A stretch of DNA of 64,000 bases from Ovis canadensis (taxonomy: Eukaryota > Chordata > Mammalia > Artiodactyla > Bovidae). The position numbers were made by a program, and so were the translations under genes. Positions 24,801 to 36,800 of this stretch are shown piece after piece. The notes under the pieces were generated by a model that was not told the DNA's origin, did no database searches, and saw only the letters and a list, made by a program, of their open reading frames with translations. The stretch's first letter is position 1. Each line of letters opens with the position of its first letter. The stretch lies in the NCBI RefSeq assembly GCF_042477335.2, contig NC_091263.1:66830501-66894500 (forward strand), written 5' to 3'.

Positions 24801-27800
24801 TGGCCTTGGGCATACTCTTGTCATCTCTCTGAGACTGATTTTCTTATCTGGGTCCTCTAGCTCAGGGTCTCTTAGTCACGCTATGAAGGCTGCAGTTGTC
24901 TCAGAGCCTGCATCCATGTCAGACAGTGAGGGAAGCACGCCCCCTGCAGGCCGGGGCTGCGGCCCCTGGTCCCTCACTGTGTGCTGGCTGGAAACCCCCC
25001 CAGTTCTGTGCCTTGCGGACCTTTTTGGAGCATGTCACAGTGCGGCTGATGCCAGCAGAGTGGTGGCTGTGAGGACGGGGCCGTGGGAGAGTCAGAATGT
25101 TTTCCTTCCATTTAAGACAGATCGTGGCAGCAGAGACACCAAGCCCTAACCACTGGGCCACCAGGGAATCCCCTCTCTTAACTATATCTAAGTGTACAGT
25201 CCAGTGGCATTAAATGCATTCACATTGTACAACCGTTACCACTATTCTTCTCTATAATGCTTCATCTCATAAAACAGACACTCTGCACCAGTTAAACAAT
25301 AACTATATTCCCCCTTCTCCAACCCCTGATAACCATCTTTCTGCTCTCTGACATTCTGAATTTGACTCCTTTAGGCACCTCATATCAGTGGAATCATGTG
25401 GTGTTTGCCTTTTTGTGCATGGTTTATTTCACTTAGCATAATGGCCTTAAGAGTAATAGTCTTTCATAGCCCAATCTCAGAAATAAAGAGCTCATCATTT
25501 TGCTATATTCTCAGAAGCAAGTCACCAGGTCCAGCCCACTGTCCAGGGGAATTACCGTTGGGCATGAGCATGAGGAAGTGGGGCTTATTGGGGGCTACGT
25601 TAGAAGCCCCCATCTGTGAGGGCCCCTCCCTCTGTTCCCAGAGGCACCTGGAGCCCACTGGCCCTTACGCGCTCTCCATCACCCACTTAGGATACCTTGT
25701 GTCGTCTGTTTCCATGTCGTAGGCTTCCATGTCTGCGTCTTGAGTTTCAAGCAGGGATTATGGGGAGGCCCAGCAGTGAGCGGTAGGTCCTGCCCACCTC
25801 TTGTGCTCCCATGGTCGTGCCTGCCAGCCACCAGCATCCGCATCTCATTTGTCAGAGACCTCTGGCACGGAAGGCCTGAGGTGCCGGAGAATCTACATCC
25901 CCTGGGAGTTGCCCTTAATCTGTAACTGTAGGAGGACTTGGTGAGTAACCTCAGCTGTCATCCTTTATGTGGGGTAACTCAGCTAAACCGTCGTCCACAA
26001 GGGTCACTTGCTCAGCAGCCTACCCGTGGTGGCGGCCTTCCTTGCCCTGCCCCGTCCCTGCTCCCTTCCCCGTGTTCCCACCACCTCCTGAGGACACCGT
26101 GTGTCCAGGGTTTGCTGCTGGGGGAACCCCAGCCGAGACAGTGAGTGGGACAGTGAATGAATGACAGGAGTTAGGCTCCTGCCTGTTAGATAAACCGCCA
26201 TAAGAGAGTTTGGATGCCTGGAAGAGGGGAGTTGAGGGCACATACACTGGACGATGAGTTTGATACAGACATGCTGGACTGACCCAACATCCTGAAAGAG
26301 CTGGGCGGATGTGGGATAGCTGCTTGGAGAGTTCAGCTGGAAGTCAGGAGGGCGAGTGAGGGCCGGCCTGCAGACGGAGGGCCAGCCAGGCAAAGCGCAT
26401 GGCTGAGCGTGGGCTGTCCTCTCTGTGGTTTTGCCTGGTGAGCCTCACCTGCTGAGGAGTGAAAGCAGACGAGCCGGGGGGTTTACCAGAGCGGATGGAA
26501 GGTCAAAGCAGAGAGAAGCATGCAGGGCCGAGGGGGTTCAGATTCTGTGCAGTCTGAAAGCCGTGGATCCTCTCCCCTAACAGTGACGAGGTGATGATAG
26601 TAGATACACTTCGGAGAAGAAATCTGAGCAGAAATGTGGTACTCACAGAACTCCTGGGGCCGTCCCAAGAGCCGTGATCTAGAGCTCTGGTTCTGAAGTA
26701 CGGTCTTTGTTGCTCTGCTGAAATGGAGGCCTGGCGGGGGCTGGATTTGGACTGGAGGGCCAGGGAGCAGTCCTGCTTGGAAACTGAAGCTTCAGTTGGG
26801 CCTCGGGGTGGGGGGTGGAGGAGGTGGTCTCTGCGGTCACAGCCTCGTGCCCACTGGGAACAGAATCTAGCGGCGCTACGGGGCCAGCTGTCCCTGGGTG
26901 CCGTGCTGTGTCCTTCGCGGAGATGCTGGAGGGTGCTCACCCCAGTGCCGTGCTCCTGTGGAGCTGTGAGCTGTGTCGAGTCGAGGAGCTCAGGTTGCGT
27001 CCGTTCTGTGCAGGTCCCTCTGCACCTCCTGGCATCGTCCGCTGGGCCTGGTCCATGCAGAAGGCTAAGCGGGCGAGGCTTCTGTCCCCAGCGCCTGTCA
27101 GAAGTGCACACTTCACCAAGGCTCAGGTGGTGCCTGGGGTGCTTTGTGTGATCAGTATCTTGGCCCGTGCTCATGCTGGAGCACAGTGTCATTGCTGGTG
27201 GATGGCGTCCTCTGCTCACACCTGCCCTTCAGAATTCCTGACGGCCGCACAGGTGTCGGGACGTCCCCCCATCCCCGACCAGGCCTGGCTTCCTCCAGCC
27301 GGCACCTCACAGCACCCCAGGGCTGCAGGCTGGCCTTCCCTGTCCCGGGTGGATGATGGCCTAACTTTAGTGTTCCCTGGAGCACTGCTTTGTAAGGTCG
27401 CCCTTCCCTCTGAGATAGTCGGGGCTTTTCTTCGTCACCTGGTTAAAATCCAGACAGTTCAGTCAGGCGTCATCCCGGCTCCCTCCTTGGTCTGTGATTT
27501 CTGTGATTCCCATCAGGGCGCCTCTGTGCTGTCTGGGCTGCTCCTGCCCCTCCTGCCTCCCACCACCTGACCACCCCTCCCGCCACCCCCCACTACCCCT
27601 CCCGCCCCCCACTACCCCTCCCCACCGCCTCACCAACCCTCCCGCCCCCCCCCACCCCTCCCGCTCCCCACCACCCCTCCCCACCGCCTCACCACCCCTC
27701 CTGCCCCCCTTACTACCCCTCCCCACTGCCTCACCACCCCTCCCGCCCCCACCACCCCTCCTGCCCCCCCACTACCCCTCCCGCCCCCCACTACCCCTCC

Positions 27801-30800
27801 CCACCGCCTCACCACCCTTCCCGGCCCCCCACTACCCCTCCCCACCGCTTCACCAACGTTCCCGCCCCCCCCAGTACCCCTCCTGCCCCCCGCTACCCCT
27901 CCCCACCGCCTCACCAACCCTCCCGCCCCCCCCAGTACCCCTCCTGCCCCCCACCACCCCTCCCCACTGCCTCACCACCCCTCTCGCCACCCCCCCCACC
28001 CCTCCTGGCCGCCCACTACCTCTCCCTGCCGCCTCACTACCCCTCTCACCCCTCCCGCCCCCAACCCCTCAGGCTCCCCCCACCCCTCCCCACCACCTCA
28101 CCACCCCTCCCGGCCCCCCACTACCCCTCCCCACCGCCTCACCACCCCTCCCGCCCCCCCACCCCTCCCGCTCCCCCACTACCCCTCCCCACTGCCTCAC
28201 CACCCCTCTCGCCCCCCGCCACTACCCTTCCCCACCTTGTGGCCCCCACGCAGCTCCTCCCGGCCATAACCCTGCCGCAGCCAGTCCAGTCTTGTTTTGG
28301 GGCTGCTCCTCGACACATCCACCGAGAGTCATTCCTTTCCTGTTACGTGTGTGTCACTTTGTCACTTAAGTGCCTTTAAGGATATAATGGCAGGTTCTAG
28401 TGAGGGAAGTGTGGTGTTTCAGTGAGATCTGGGTATGAATCCTCACACCATCCTGCTCAAGTCCTGAGACCTGGAGTCACTTTGCTTCTCATAGGAGAGT
28501 CGTGCCAGCCAGTGAGAGGACACCTGTGCAAGCCACACCTGTGCTTGCCTACGCGTCCATGGACACTTGTCTGTGTGCACTGTGTGTGTGTGTGTGTGTA
28601 TGTGTACATGCGTCCTAGTGATGCTGCAGTGTGAATGTCATTATCCCCATGTCACACTGAGGAAACTGAAATCCAGAGACATCAAAGTTATTTCCAAAGC
28701 CACACACTTTGGAGAGCAGAGATTTAAAACTGGATCTGCTGAGCTCAAAATCCACTGACCTGCAAGTGGCAAAACCAGGGTCAGCACAATAGGTTCTACG
28801 CCTGGGGAGCTTGTGCCTCTTGGCAGGTCCTCGGGCGTTTGGCGTCAAGGGCTAGGTAATACAGGTCTTGGGCAGGCTTTGAGAGTCACTCCGCCTGTTG
28901 TGAACTCTCACCTCTCGTGGTGTGAAAGCAGAACAGTGTGGAATGGGGCGGCCGTGGCTCTGTTCCAGGAAAACTTTATTTAGTAAAACAGGTGCCAGAC
29001 TCAGTTAATGGCCTGTGGTCGCTGTTCTGTTGAGAAATATGTAGGAAAGTGGTTTATTCGGTGGTGAGAAGGCCCTTGTGAATGTCTTCATTGTAAAAAA
29101 AAAATTTTTTTTTGGTCACACCATGCAGCATGTGGGATCTTAGTTCCCTGACCGGGGTGGAACCCACACCCCTTGCGGTGGAAGAACAGTCTTTTTTTTT
29201 TTTAATACTTACTTTGCTGCACCAGGTCTGAATGGTGACACGCGGGATCTTCCATCTTTGTGGGTATGCGGGATCTTTACTCGTGGCATGTGGGATCCAT
29301 TTCCTGACCAGGGATCCAGCCCGAGTCCCCGGCTGTGGAAGCTCAGAGTGTTAACCACTGGGCTGCCTTGGAAGTCCCTGGGCATCTTCGTGTTTGAAGG
29401 GCTGCATGGCTTTGCCCATACTAGGTGCTCAGTCAGTCCTTACCCAGGACCGGCCGTGTTTCTCCCTCTTGTGCTGAGCTACCTTTCTGGTGGTGGTATA
29501 GTCACTCAGTCGTGTCCGACTCTTTGCAGCCCCATGGACTGTATAGCCCACCTGGCTTCTCTGTCCACGGGATTTTCCCAGCATGAATACTGACCTTTCT
29601 ACCGTCCCCCATCTCTTCCGCAGTATGTGGGGCCCCCGGTGGCTTATATCCAGCAGATATTTGTGAAGTCTTCTGTGTCTCCCTGGCACAAGAACCTCCT
29701 AGCAGTAGATGTGTTCCGCTCACCTCTCTCAAGGGCGTTCCAGCTGGTGGAGGAGATTCGGAACCACGTGCTGAAAGACAGGTATCCATGCTGGGGCCCA
29801 GCCTCCCTGACCCAGCTCCGCACCTAAGGTGGGGCGCGGCCCTCAACGTAAATCCACCGGGCTGGCCAGCTCTGCGAGACTAAGAGGGTGGGTGAGCTCT
29901 CTTCACCTTTCTCAGCACGCAGTGGGTCCACTGCAGCTGTATTCCCCTCAGACCTGTGCCCATAGCCCAGGGAGAGCCCTGAGCTTCGTCCCCAGGCCTC
30001 ACACAGACAGGTCCACTGGGCTGACCCTGGGACAGGCTCTCCGAGACCCAGTTGACTGGTGGCCCTGAGGGCTCACTGCCCAGGGCTTGTGAGATGCAAG
30101 TGTGATGGTGGCCAAGCTGACGAGAAGCCAGCTGTGCCCAGAGGTCCCCTCCAGGAGTCCCAGCCCAACAGTGCTTCTCTGGGGCGTGCTGCCCTGCAGG
30201 CTGCCTCAGTGCTAGTTGAGGTTAGCTGAGGGCTTGGACCACACACAGCCCCTGGTTTTCACCCTGCCTCCTCTGCCTGCCGCACTGCAGGAGTTCTAGT
30301 GAGGGAGCTTTGTTCACTCTCGAGCACGCCTCTCCTCGGAGGGGCTGGGCTTTGGGGCTCCACCTGCACTTGGAAGGTCAGGCTGCCTCCCAGCGTGGTG
30401 GCTGAGCCCCTGGAAGAACTTCCCCGGCTGCCCTTGTTCTCGGCCCTTTGAGACACCGAGTGCCTGGGAGGTTCACACGCGGGGCTGGCAGACTCGGCAG
30501 CACCTTGTCCTGTCCCCTGCACAGCTCCGGGACCAGAAGCCTAGAGGACGTGTGCCTGCAGGTGACTGACCTGCTGCCAGGCCTCAGGAAGCTCCGCAAC
30601 CTTCTGCCCGAGCATGGATGCCTGCTGCTGTCCCCGGGGAACTTCTGGCAGAATGACAGGGAGCGCTTCCACGCAGACCCCGACATCATCAGGACCATCC
30701 ACCAGCACGAGCCCAAAACCCTGCAGACCTCGGCCACACTCAAAGGTGCCGGGGCAGTCCCTCGAGAGCCATCGGGGGCCTGTCAGTCACCATGTCCTCT

Positions 30801-33800
30801 TCAGAGGCTGCTCCAGCAGATCTGCGGTTACCCCGAGTTTCTCAGGGTGGGGTAGAGATGGGTCCTCGGTGGCTCTACGTAGCTGCCGTTCCTTTGTCAT
30901 CACCTGTTGCCCTCTGCAGACCTGCTGTTCGGCGTCCCTGGGAAGTACAGCGGGGTGAGCCTGTACACCAGGAAGCGGCTGGTCTCATACACCATCACCC
31001 TGGTCTTCCAGCACTACCACGCCAAGTAAGGCCGGGCTGCAGCATGGCAGGCAGCTTTTCCGTTTGGAGTGTCCACAGTGCCCCTGGGAGCTCGGAGTTC
31101 TCAGGCCTTCTGCTGAAAATGTTCATGTCCCTCAGGGTGCTGTCTGCTCATGCTTGAGGGGGGCCACCTGACAGCTGGCTAAGAACGGGGGGAAAGGCAG
31201 GCTCAGGGTCCTGGTGCCTCCATGGTCTCTCTGGAGCCTCGGGTGGGGGTCCCCAGCTGGTGACTGCAGAGCCCCATGTGACTTGGGAGAGTGCAGCAGA
31301 CAGTTCCCCAAGGGGCGAGGGCACGGAGGGGGCCCCCGATGGGCTGTTCTGGGCCTGTGGCAGTCAGAGTGCAGTGATAGGCTGGGAGTGGGGTGATCAG
31401 TGGCGCTCTGAGACAGCTGGGCCAACCCCCTCAAGACTGAAGGGAAGGTTAGACGCCGCGAGGAGGGGATCCCCAGCAGACCTTCCTTCAGCGATTGCCT
31501 TTGTCCCCCGGACAGAGAGGGACAGGCCATCTCCCACCCCCCACCCAGGTTCCTGGGCAGCCTGCGGGCCCGCCTGATGCTCCTGCACCCCAGCCCCAAC
31601 TGCAGCCTCAGGGCAGAGAGCCTGGTCCATGTGCACTTCAAGGAGGAGATTGGCATCGCTGAGCTCATCCCCCTGGTGACCACCTACATCATCCTGTTTG
31701 CCTACATCTACTTCTCCACACGTAGGTCCACAGCATGGAGGCCGGGGCTTTCTCCCAGATAATAGGGCATTTCCAGATCATTCCTTCCCTGCCTCTTCAG
31801 GGGCCCAGGCAGAGATGTAGAATGTGCCAGCTGGTCACCAAAGCTGGGGCTTCATCCCCTAGCGGGGCCTGAGGGGCTTGGGTAGGTACAGGGCTCCTCC
31901 CACTACTCACAAAAAGTCCCTTCCTGGGAAGGTTTCCAAGGACACCGTGCCCCGAGACTGGGAAGGGTCCACGTTCTCTGCACAAACCAGGGCCTTCCCT
32001 TCCTCGACCGTCAGGCATGCCCGCTCCCAGCTCTCAGGATGCAGGGCCCGGTGAGCCAGGCTCTGGGGAGAGGCTGCCCTGACGCGCTTTTTGCCCTCCA
32101 GGCAAGATCGACATGGTCAAGTCCAAGTGGGGCCTGGCTCTGGCTGCTGTGGTCACGGTGCTCAGCTCGCTGCTCATGTCTGTGGGGCTCTGCACACTCT
32201 TCGGCCTGACGCCCACCCTCAATGGCGGGTAGGTCCCAGCAGGCTCCCCTGGGTGGCAGGGTGGGCCTGCAGGCCGGAGCACCCTGTGCTGGACACTTGC
32301 TGTTACCCATATTTTCACATGGTTATTTTGACACTTAAGAGGTATGTGTCTTTTCTTCTTTGAGTTACCTGGCTTATGATCATACATATGTATATACAAA
32401 CCATATGTATATTTACATGTAATACATCCATAGGCGTGTGTATGTATATGTATATTCATGTGTGTATTTCCATGTGTGTATATGTGGGTAAGTATATGTG
32501 TGTATGTATGTGTTTATGCATATATGTGGGTATGTATTGTGTGTGTCTGTCTGAGGGTATATAGATGTGTGAGTTGTTTTTGTTAAGTTGCTGAGTTGTG
32601 TCTAACTTTTTCGACCCCGTGGACTGCAGCATGCCAGGTTTCCCTGTCCTTCACTGTCTCCCAGAGTTTGCTCAAACTCGTGTCCATTGAGTCAGTGATG
32701 CCATCAGACCATGTATTTATATATTTTAAATACATGTGCACATTGCTTCTCGACAGCTGAAGCCATAGATGAGTGTAACGTAGAGACAGTACGTATCTTC
32801 CTTGCTCAATATTAAAACATTTAAATTGCCTGGTGGGTCCCTTTGGAGTAAGCTTTCTAAAAGACACAGGCCATAAGCACACTCTGACTTGTCACCTTCC
32901 CATCATTTGCTTCCCTTCCGTTTCTCTCAGAAACACGGTCCTGCCCTGGACCCCACCAGCCTGTTAGTGATCATGGCCAACTGGCCTGTGCCCTGCCTTG
33001 GTTTGTCAGGCTGCTCCCAGGAACAGCGATCGTGTGTTTCCTCTTCCTTCCCTTGTGATCGTGTGTTTCCTCTTCCTTCCCTTGTTTGTAGAACGCTCGT
33101 TTCCTTTCCTAGACCTGATGGTGCTAATCAGCCCTCCACAATAGCTGTCTGCTCTGCCTCCTCAGAGCCCCTCCCCTCGCCCCCCAGAGCCTGGTGCTCC
33201 CTAGTCAGGGAGCAGGAGCCTGGGGTCTGAGAGCGCTAGGGGAGTTTTCTCTAGAAACGATCACCCTTCTCCACATGCAGCTTTTCTTCAGAGGCGAGTA
33301 GGGCTTCAGGCTGGCCTCATCCCCTTCCATTTAGTCCTGATGGCCTGGCCTGGCCCGGCGTGCTGCAGTGGAGGCTCCTCTGGCTGATGGTGTGGTGTGG
33401 GAAGGGCTGGGGAGCTGTGCTCTGGCAGCTGGGCAGTGGGGGCCTCTTCCCATGGTACTAGACAGATGGAGAGCAGGATGGTGGCTGGCTCCTTGGCACG
33501 ACTTGGAAGCCGGCCTGAAAGCTGCAAGCCATGTAGACAGAGGCCTCCTGGAGGGTGGGGTTCCAGGCCTGTGATGTGGGAGTTGCTTGGCAGCCCCCAC
33601 TGTGGGCCAGACCTCGCAGGCCCCCAGGAGCCAGGCCTGCTGAGGAGCAGCCGTGCATTGGGGGCTCCCTCAGCACCCTCCTCCCCCCGCCCCCACTCTG
33701 TCCCCAGGGAGATCTTCCCCTACCTGGTGGTGGTCATTGGGCTGGAGAACGTGCTGGTGCTCACCAAGTCCGTCGTCTCCACCCCGGTGGACCTCGAGGT

Positions 33801-36800
33801 GAAGCTGCGCATCGCCCAAGGTAACAGGAGGGGACTCGGGGGCATGGCGGTGGGGGCTGTGCTGCACCTCCTCCTGCCGAGGGAATGGGGAGCCCAGGAG
33901 CCTCCCTCGCCCCGGCCTCCACTAACACGCCCACTTCTTAGCGTGAGCCCTGTGTGGCCATGGAGCCCAGGGCCCTGTTTTGTCCAGGTCCACGTGTCAG
34001 TAAGACCACAAACCGCCTCTGCTGTGGGCTCATGTGTTTGGCCCGTTGTCCAGCTGGCAGCTGCTCTTTTCCTGCCCCACTCTATCACATGAGGCCCAGG
34101 CCCCTGGAGCCGGTCAACTCAGAGGCGCCTCCACAACTGCCAGGAAAGACCCATGTGGCCTTAGTGGCAGGAACTGGGTTCTGGGGAAAGTGGGGAAAGA
34201 GCCTGGGCCCGGAGGTCTGAACTCTCACATCTCCTCTTCCACCTCAGCCCGTGTCTGTGGGAACAGGGCCAGAGGCAGGCTGTTCCTTCACTCAGCAAAG
34301 CTTTGTGAGCCTGTGTGAGACGCCAGGCCCTGCACTAGACGTGGGGTTCCGAGGAGACCAGGGGAAACGGCCACTGCCCACTAGGCGTTCAGAGCTTTAA
34401 ATGTGCGACTGTGTGGTAGCCTGGGGCCCGGGAGGGGCTGAGGTAGGACACAGCCGGCTCTCCTGTCCCTTGAGCCCTCTGCCATGTGTGAGGCTGGACA
34501 TGCCGGTCTGGGTGCATGTAGCTCTCCTGGGTTTGCTCAAGTCAGCACCCCGCTTCTCCCTTCCTCAGATGGTCGGAGCTCTCCTCCGGACCTCCAGGCC
34601 CCTCTTCCCTGTAGAGCTGTGCCCATAGCAGAGTCCTTAGGGTTGGGGCACTTTGGTGGGCGGCTGTCTTGTGGGCCATGCAGTCATCGGCCCACATGCG
34701 GTGGACAGAGGTTATGTGTTGCCCTATGGCCCCGTTGTCCCCTGCAGGCCTGAGCAGTGAGAGCTGGTCCATCATGAAGAACATGGCCACAGAGCTGGGC
34801 ATCGTCCTCATTGGCTACTTCACCCTCGTGCCTGCCATCCAGGTGAGGCCTCCGGGTCTGCAGCTTGGGCCGCGTGGAGCCCATTACTGAGCCTCCCAGC
34901 TGTGCAGGGCACACTGCGCCTTGCTGCTGCCCTCTCCTGTGAGGTGGCCCCTCTGCTGGCAGGCTGGCTGTCACTGTGCACAAAGAGGTCCTGGTGTAAC
35001 TGGCCCAGGAGGAGGACTCAGGAAGCCGAGCTCTGGCCTGGCAGTCTGAGACCCATGACCTCTCGCCCGTGGCCGCTTGCTGCCGTCTCTCACTTGAGTG
35101 GCAGGAGGGGAAGCTGGCTGCCCACAGCACAGTCCAGTCAGGCCCCGCTTCCCAGCTCTCAGGCAGAACATGGTGAGGCCCCCCTGCCTTTTAAGACCTG
35201 AGCCCTGACCCACTCCCAATCCTCGAGACACGTGGCCCCACCCTGGGAGAGCCGCCAGCCCTTGCTGAGCTGTGGGGCTGCGAGCGGGAAGCCCACTGTT
35301 GCTGCCTGTTGTGGGAGTTTTGTGAAGGGAGTAACGAGTCATCGCCTCCTGTCCTTTCCCCACAACTGGCAGGCCTGCTGAGGCTTGGGAAGGAGCCCAG
35401 GGCCCCCAGGCTCCCCACCCTACCCCACCAGAGGGCGTCTGCAGGACGCGGATAGTCTCGGGACATGAGGGCTGACGTGCCACCGTGCACTCCGTTCTTC
35501 ATTTTACTCACATTTGAGTAGAAGCCATGGTGATGCACTAGAGGTCTCAACAAGGGCAGAGGAGGAAAACCCAAACCCGAGAAAACTCCGTCTGTCCACA
35601 GAGCTTGGGGAGAAAAGAGACTCCCCTTTTCAGTTTCTGGGTAGAATTAATTCTCCCCTGTGCTATTCCTCTCCTTTCATTGGTCCAGTGTAGTCATTGG
35701 CCAGGAATAAGAAATTTCTGAGAGCCCCCAAACCAGGCCAGGCCTGGGCTCGCAGTAGGTGTTGGTCCCTGGCACATGAAGGGGTGGGCCCTCAGTTAGG
35801 TAGGGCTTTTGGAATACTGCAGGCTGCTGGCACTCAGAACTCTCCAGGTTGGGGCATCAGTACAAGGGGTCTCTGCTGCCCCCTCGTGAGGAGGGACAGA
35901 GCTGCTGCTGCAGCCTCCTTGGCGGCTCCCAGATGTCAAAGTTCCAGCATCTCTCCTCCTCGCTGTGCCTGGCAAGAAACTGCCCTGCAGTGTCCAGGGT
36001 GCCAGCTGTTGGGGGTGCAGTGGTCAGGGCCCACGGCCATGGTTTGGAGGTTCCCACGTGGGGCTGCAGCCGCAGTAGGCAGGGAACTAGTTTTCCAGTG
36101 CTGGGCCCTGAGGTCACAGTGTCCTCTCATTTCCTTTTTTCCAGGAGTTTTGCCTTTTTGCCGTCGTGGGCCTGGTGTCTGACTTCTTCCTTCAGATGCT
36201 GTTTTTCACCACTGTCCTGTCCATTGACATTCGCCGGATGGAGGTAGAAGTGAGCTGAGCACTGCCCCACCTCCTCCTCAGCCCTGGCTGTACTCAGGGG
36301 TCTCTGGGCAAGAGAGGGCAGGGCCGCAGCCGCCCGTGGGAGCTTCGGGACCGCAGCTCCAGGCCCTGACCACTGCACCCCCAACAGCTGGCGGACCTGA
36401 ACAAGCGGCTGCCCCCTGAGGCCTGCCTGCCCCCAGCCAAGCCGGTGGGGCGGCCAACGCGCTTTGAGCGGCAGCCGACTGTGCGGCCGTCCATGCCCCA
36501 CACCATCACGCTGCAGCCGTCCTCCTTCCGCAACCTGCGTCTCCCCAAGCGGCTGCGTGTCATCTACTTCCTGGCCCGAACCCGCCTGGCACAGCGCCTC
36601 ATCATGGTACCTGGCCACCCCCGCCTGCAGGCCCGCACTCAGAGTCCTCTTGCCATTTGCATTTGTCTTGGGGGTTGCTCCCCAGGCCCTCGTGGCCTCT
36701 GGAAGCCTGGCTTTGGGAAGCCTCCCCTTCTCTCCTGCCCAGACCTTGTGGTTTTTGGGGTGAGAAGCCTGTCTCTGGAGAAGCAGCTAGTGTCATCAGG

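Larger units (their letters stand above)
15839..29623 (+). other. SCAP: SCAP intron 3 (13.8 kb)
   Basis: Between exons 3 and 4. Unique, gene-free stretches are 15839-17009, 17207-19097, 22801-23094, 23276-24065, 24399-24734, 25470-27544 and 28246-29094 apart from the listed microsatellite and MIR. The rest is repeats listed separately. Long frames at 26503-27570 have no family resemblance. Confidence 0.85.
29782..33707 (+). other. SCAP: SCAP introns 4-8
   Basis: Introns between exons 4 and 9 (29782-30524, 30746-30919, 31026-31548, 31722-32101, 32229-33707). Only intron 8 holds repeats, listed separately. The others are GC-rich unique sequence. Confidence 0.85.

Noticed and set aside
26503..27570. 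Long frames on both strands (238 and 251 codons)
   Set aside because: They overlap each other on opposite strands in GC-rich intronic DNA, with no recognisable domains or splice context.
27494..28369. A 291-codon proline-rich open frame
   Set aside because: It is created by the cytosine-rich minisatellite, which almost lacks stop codons in that frame. No family resemblance, and it lies in SCAP intron 3.
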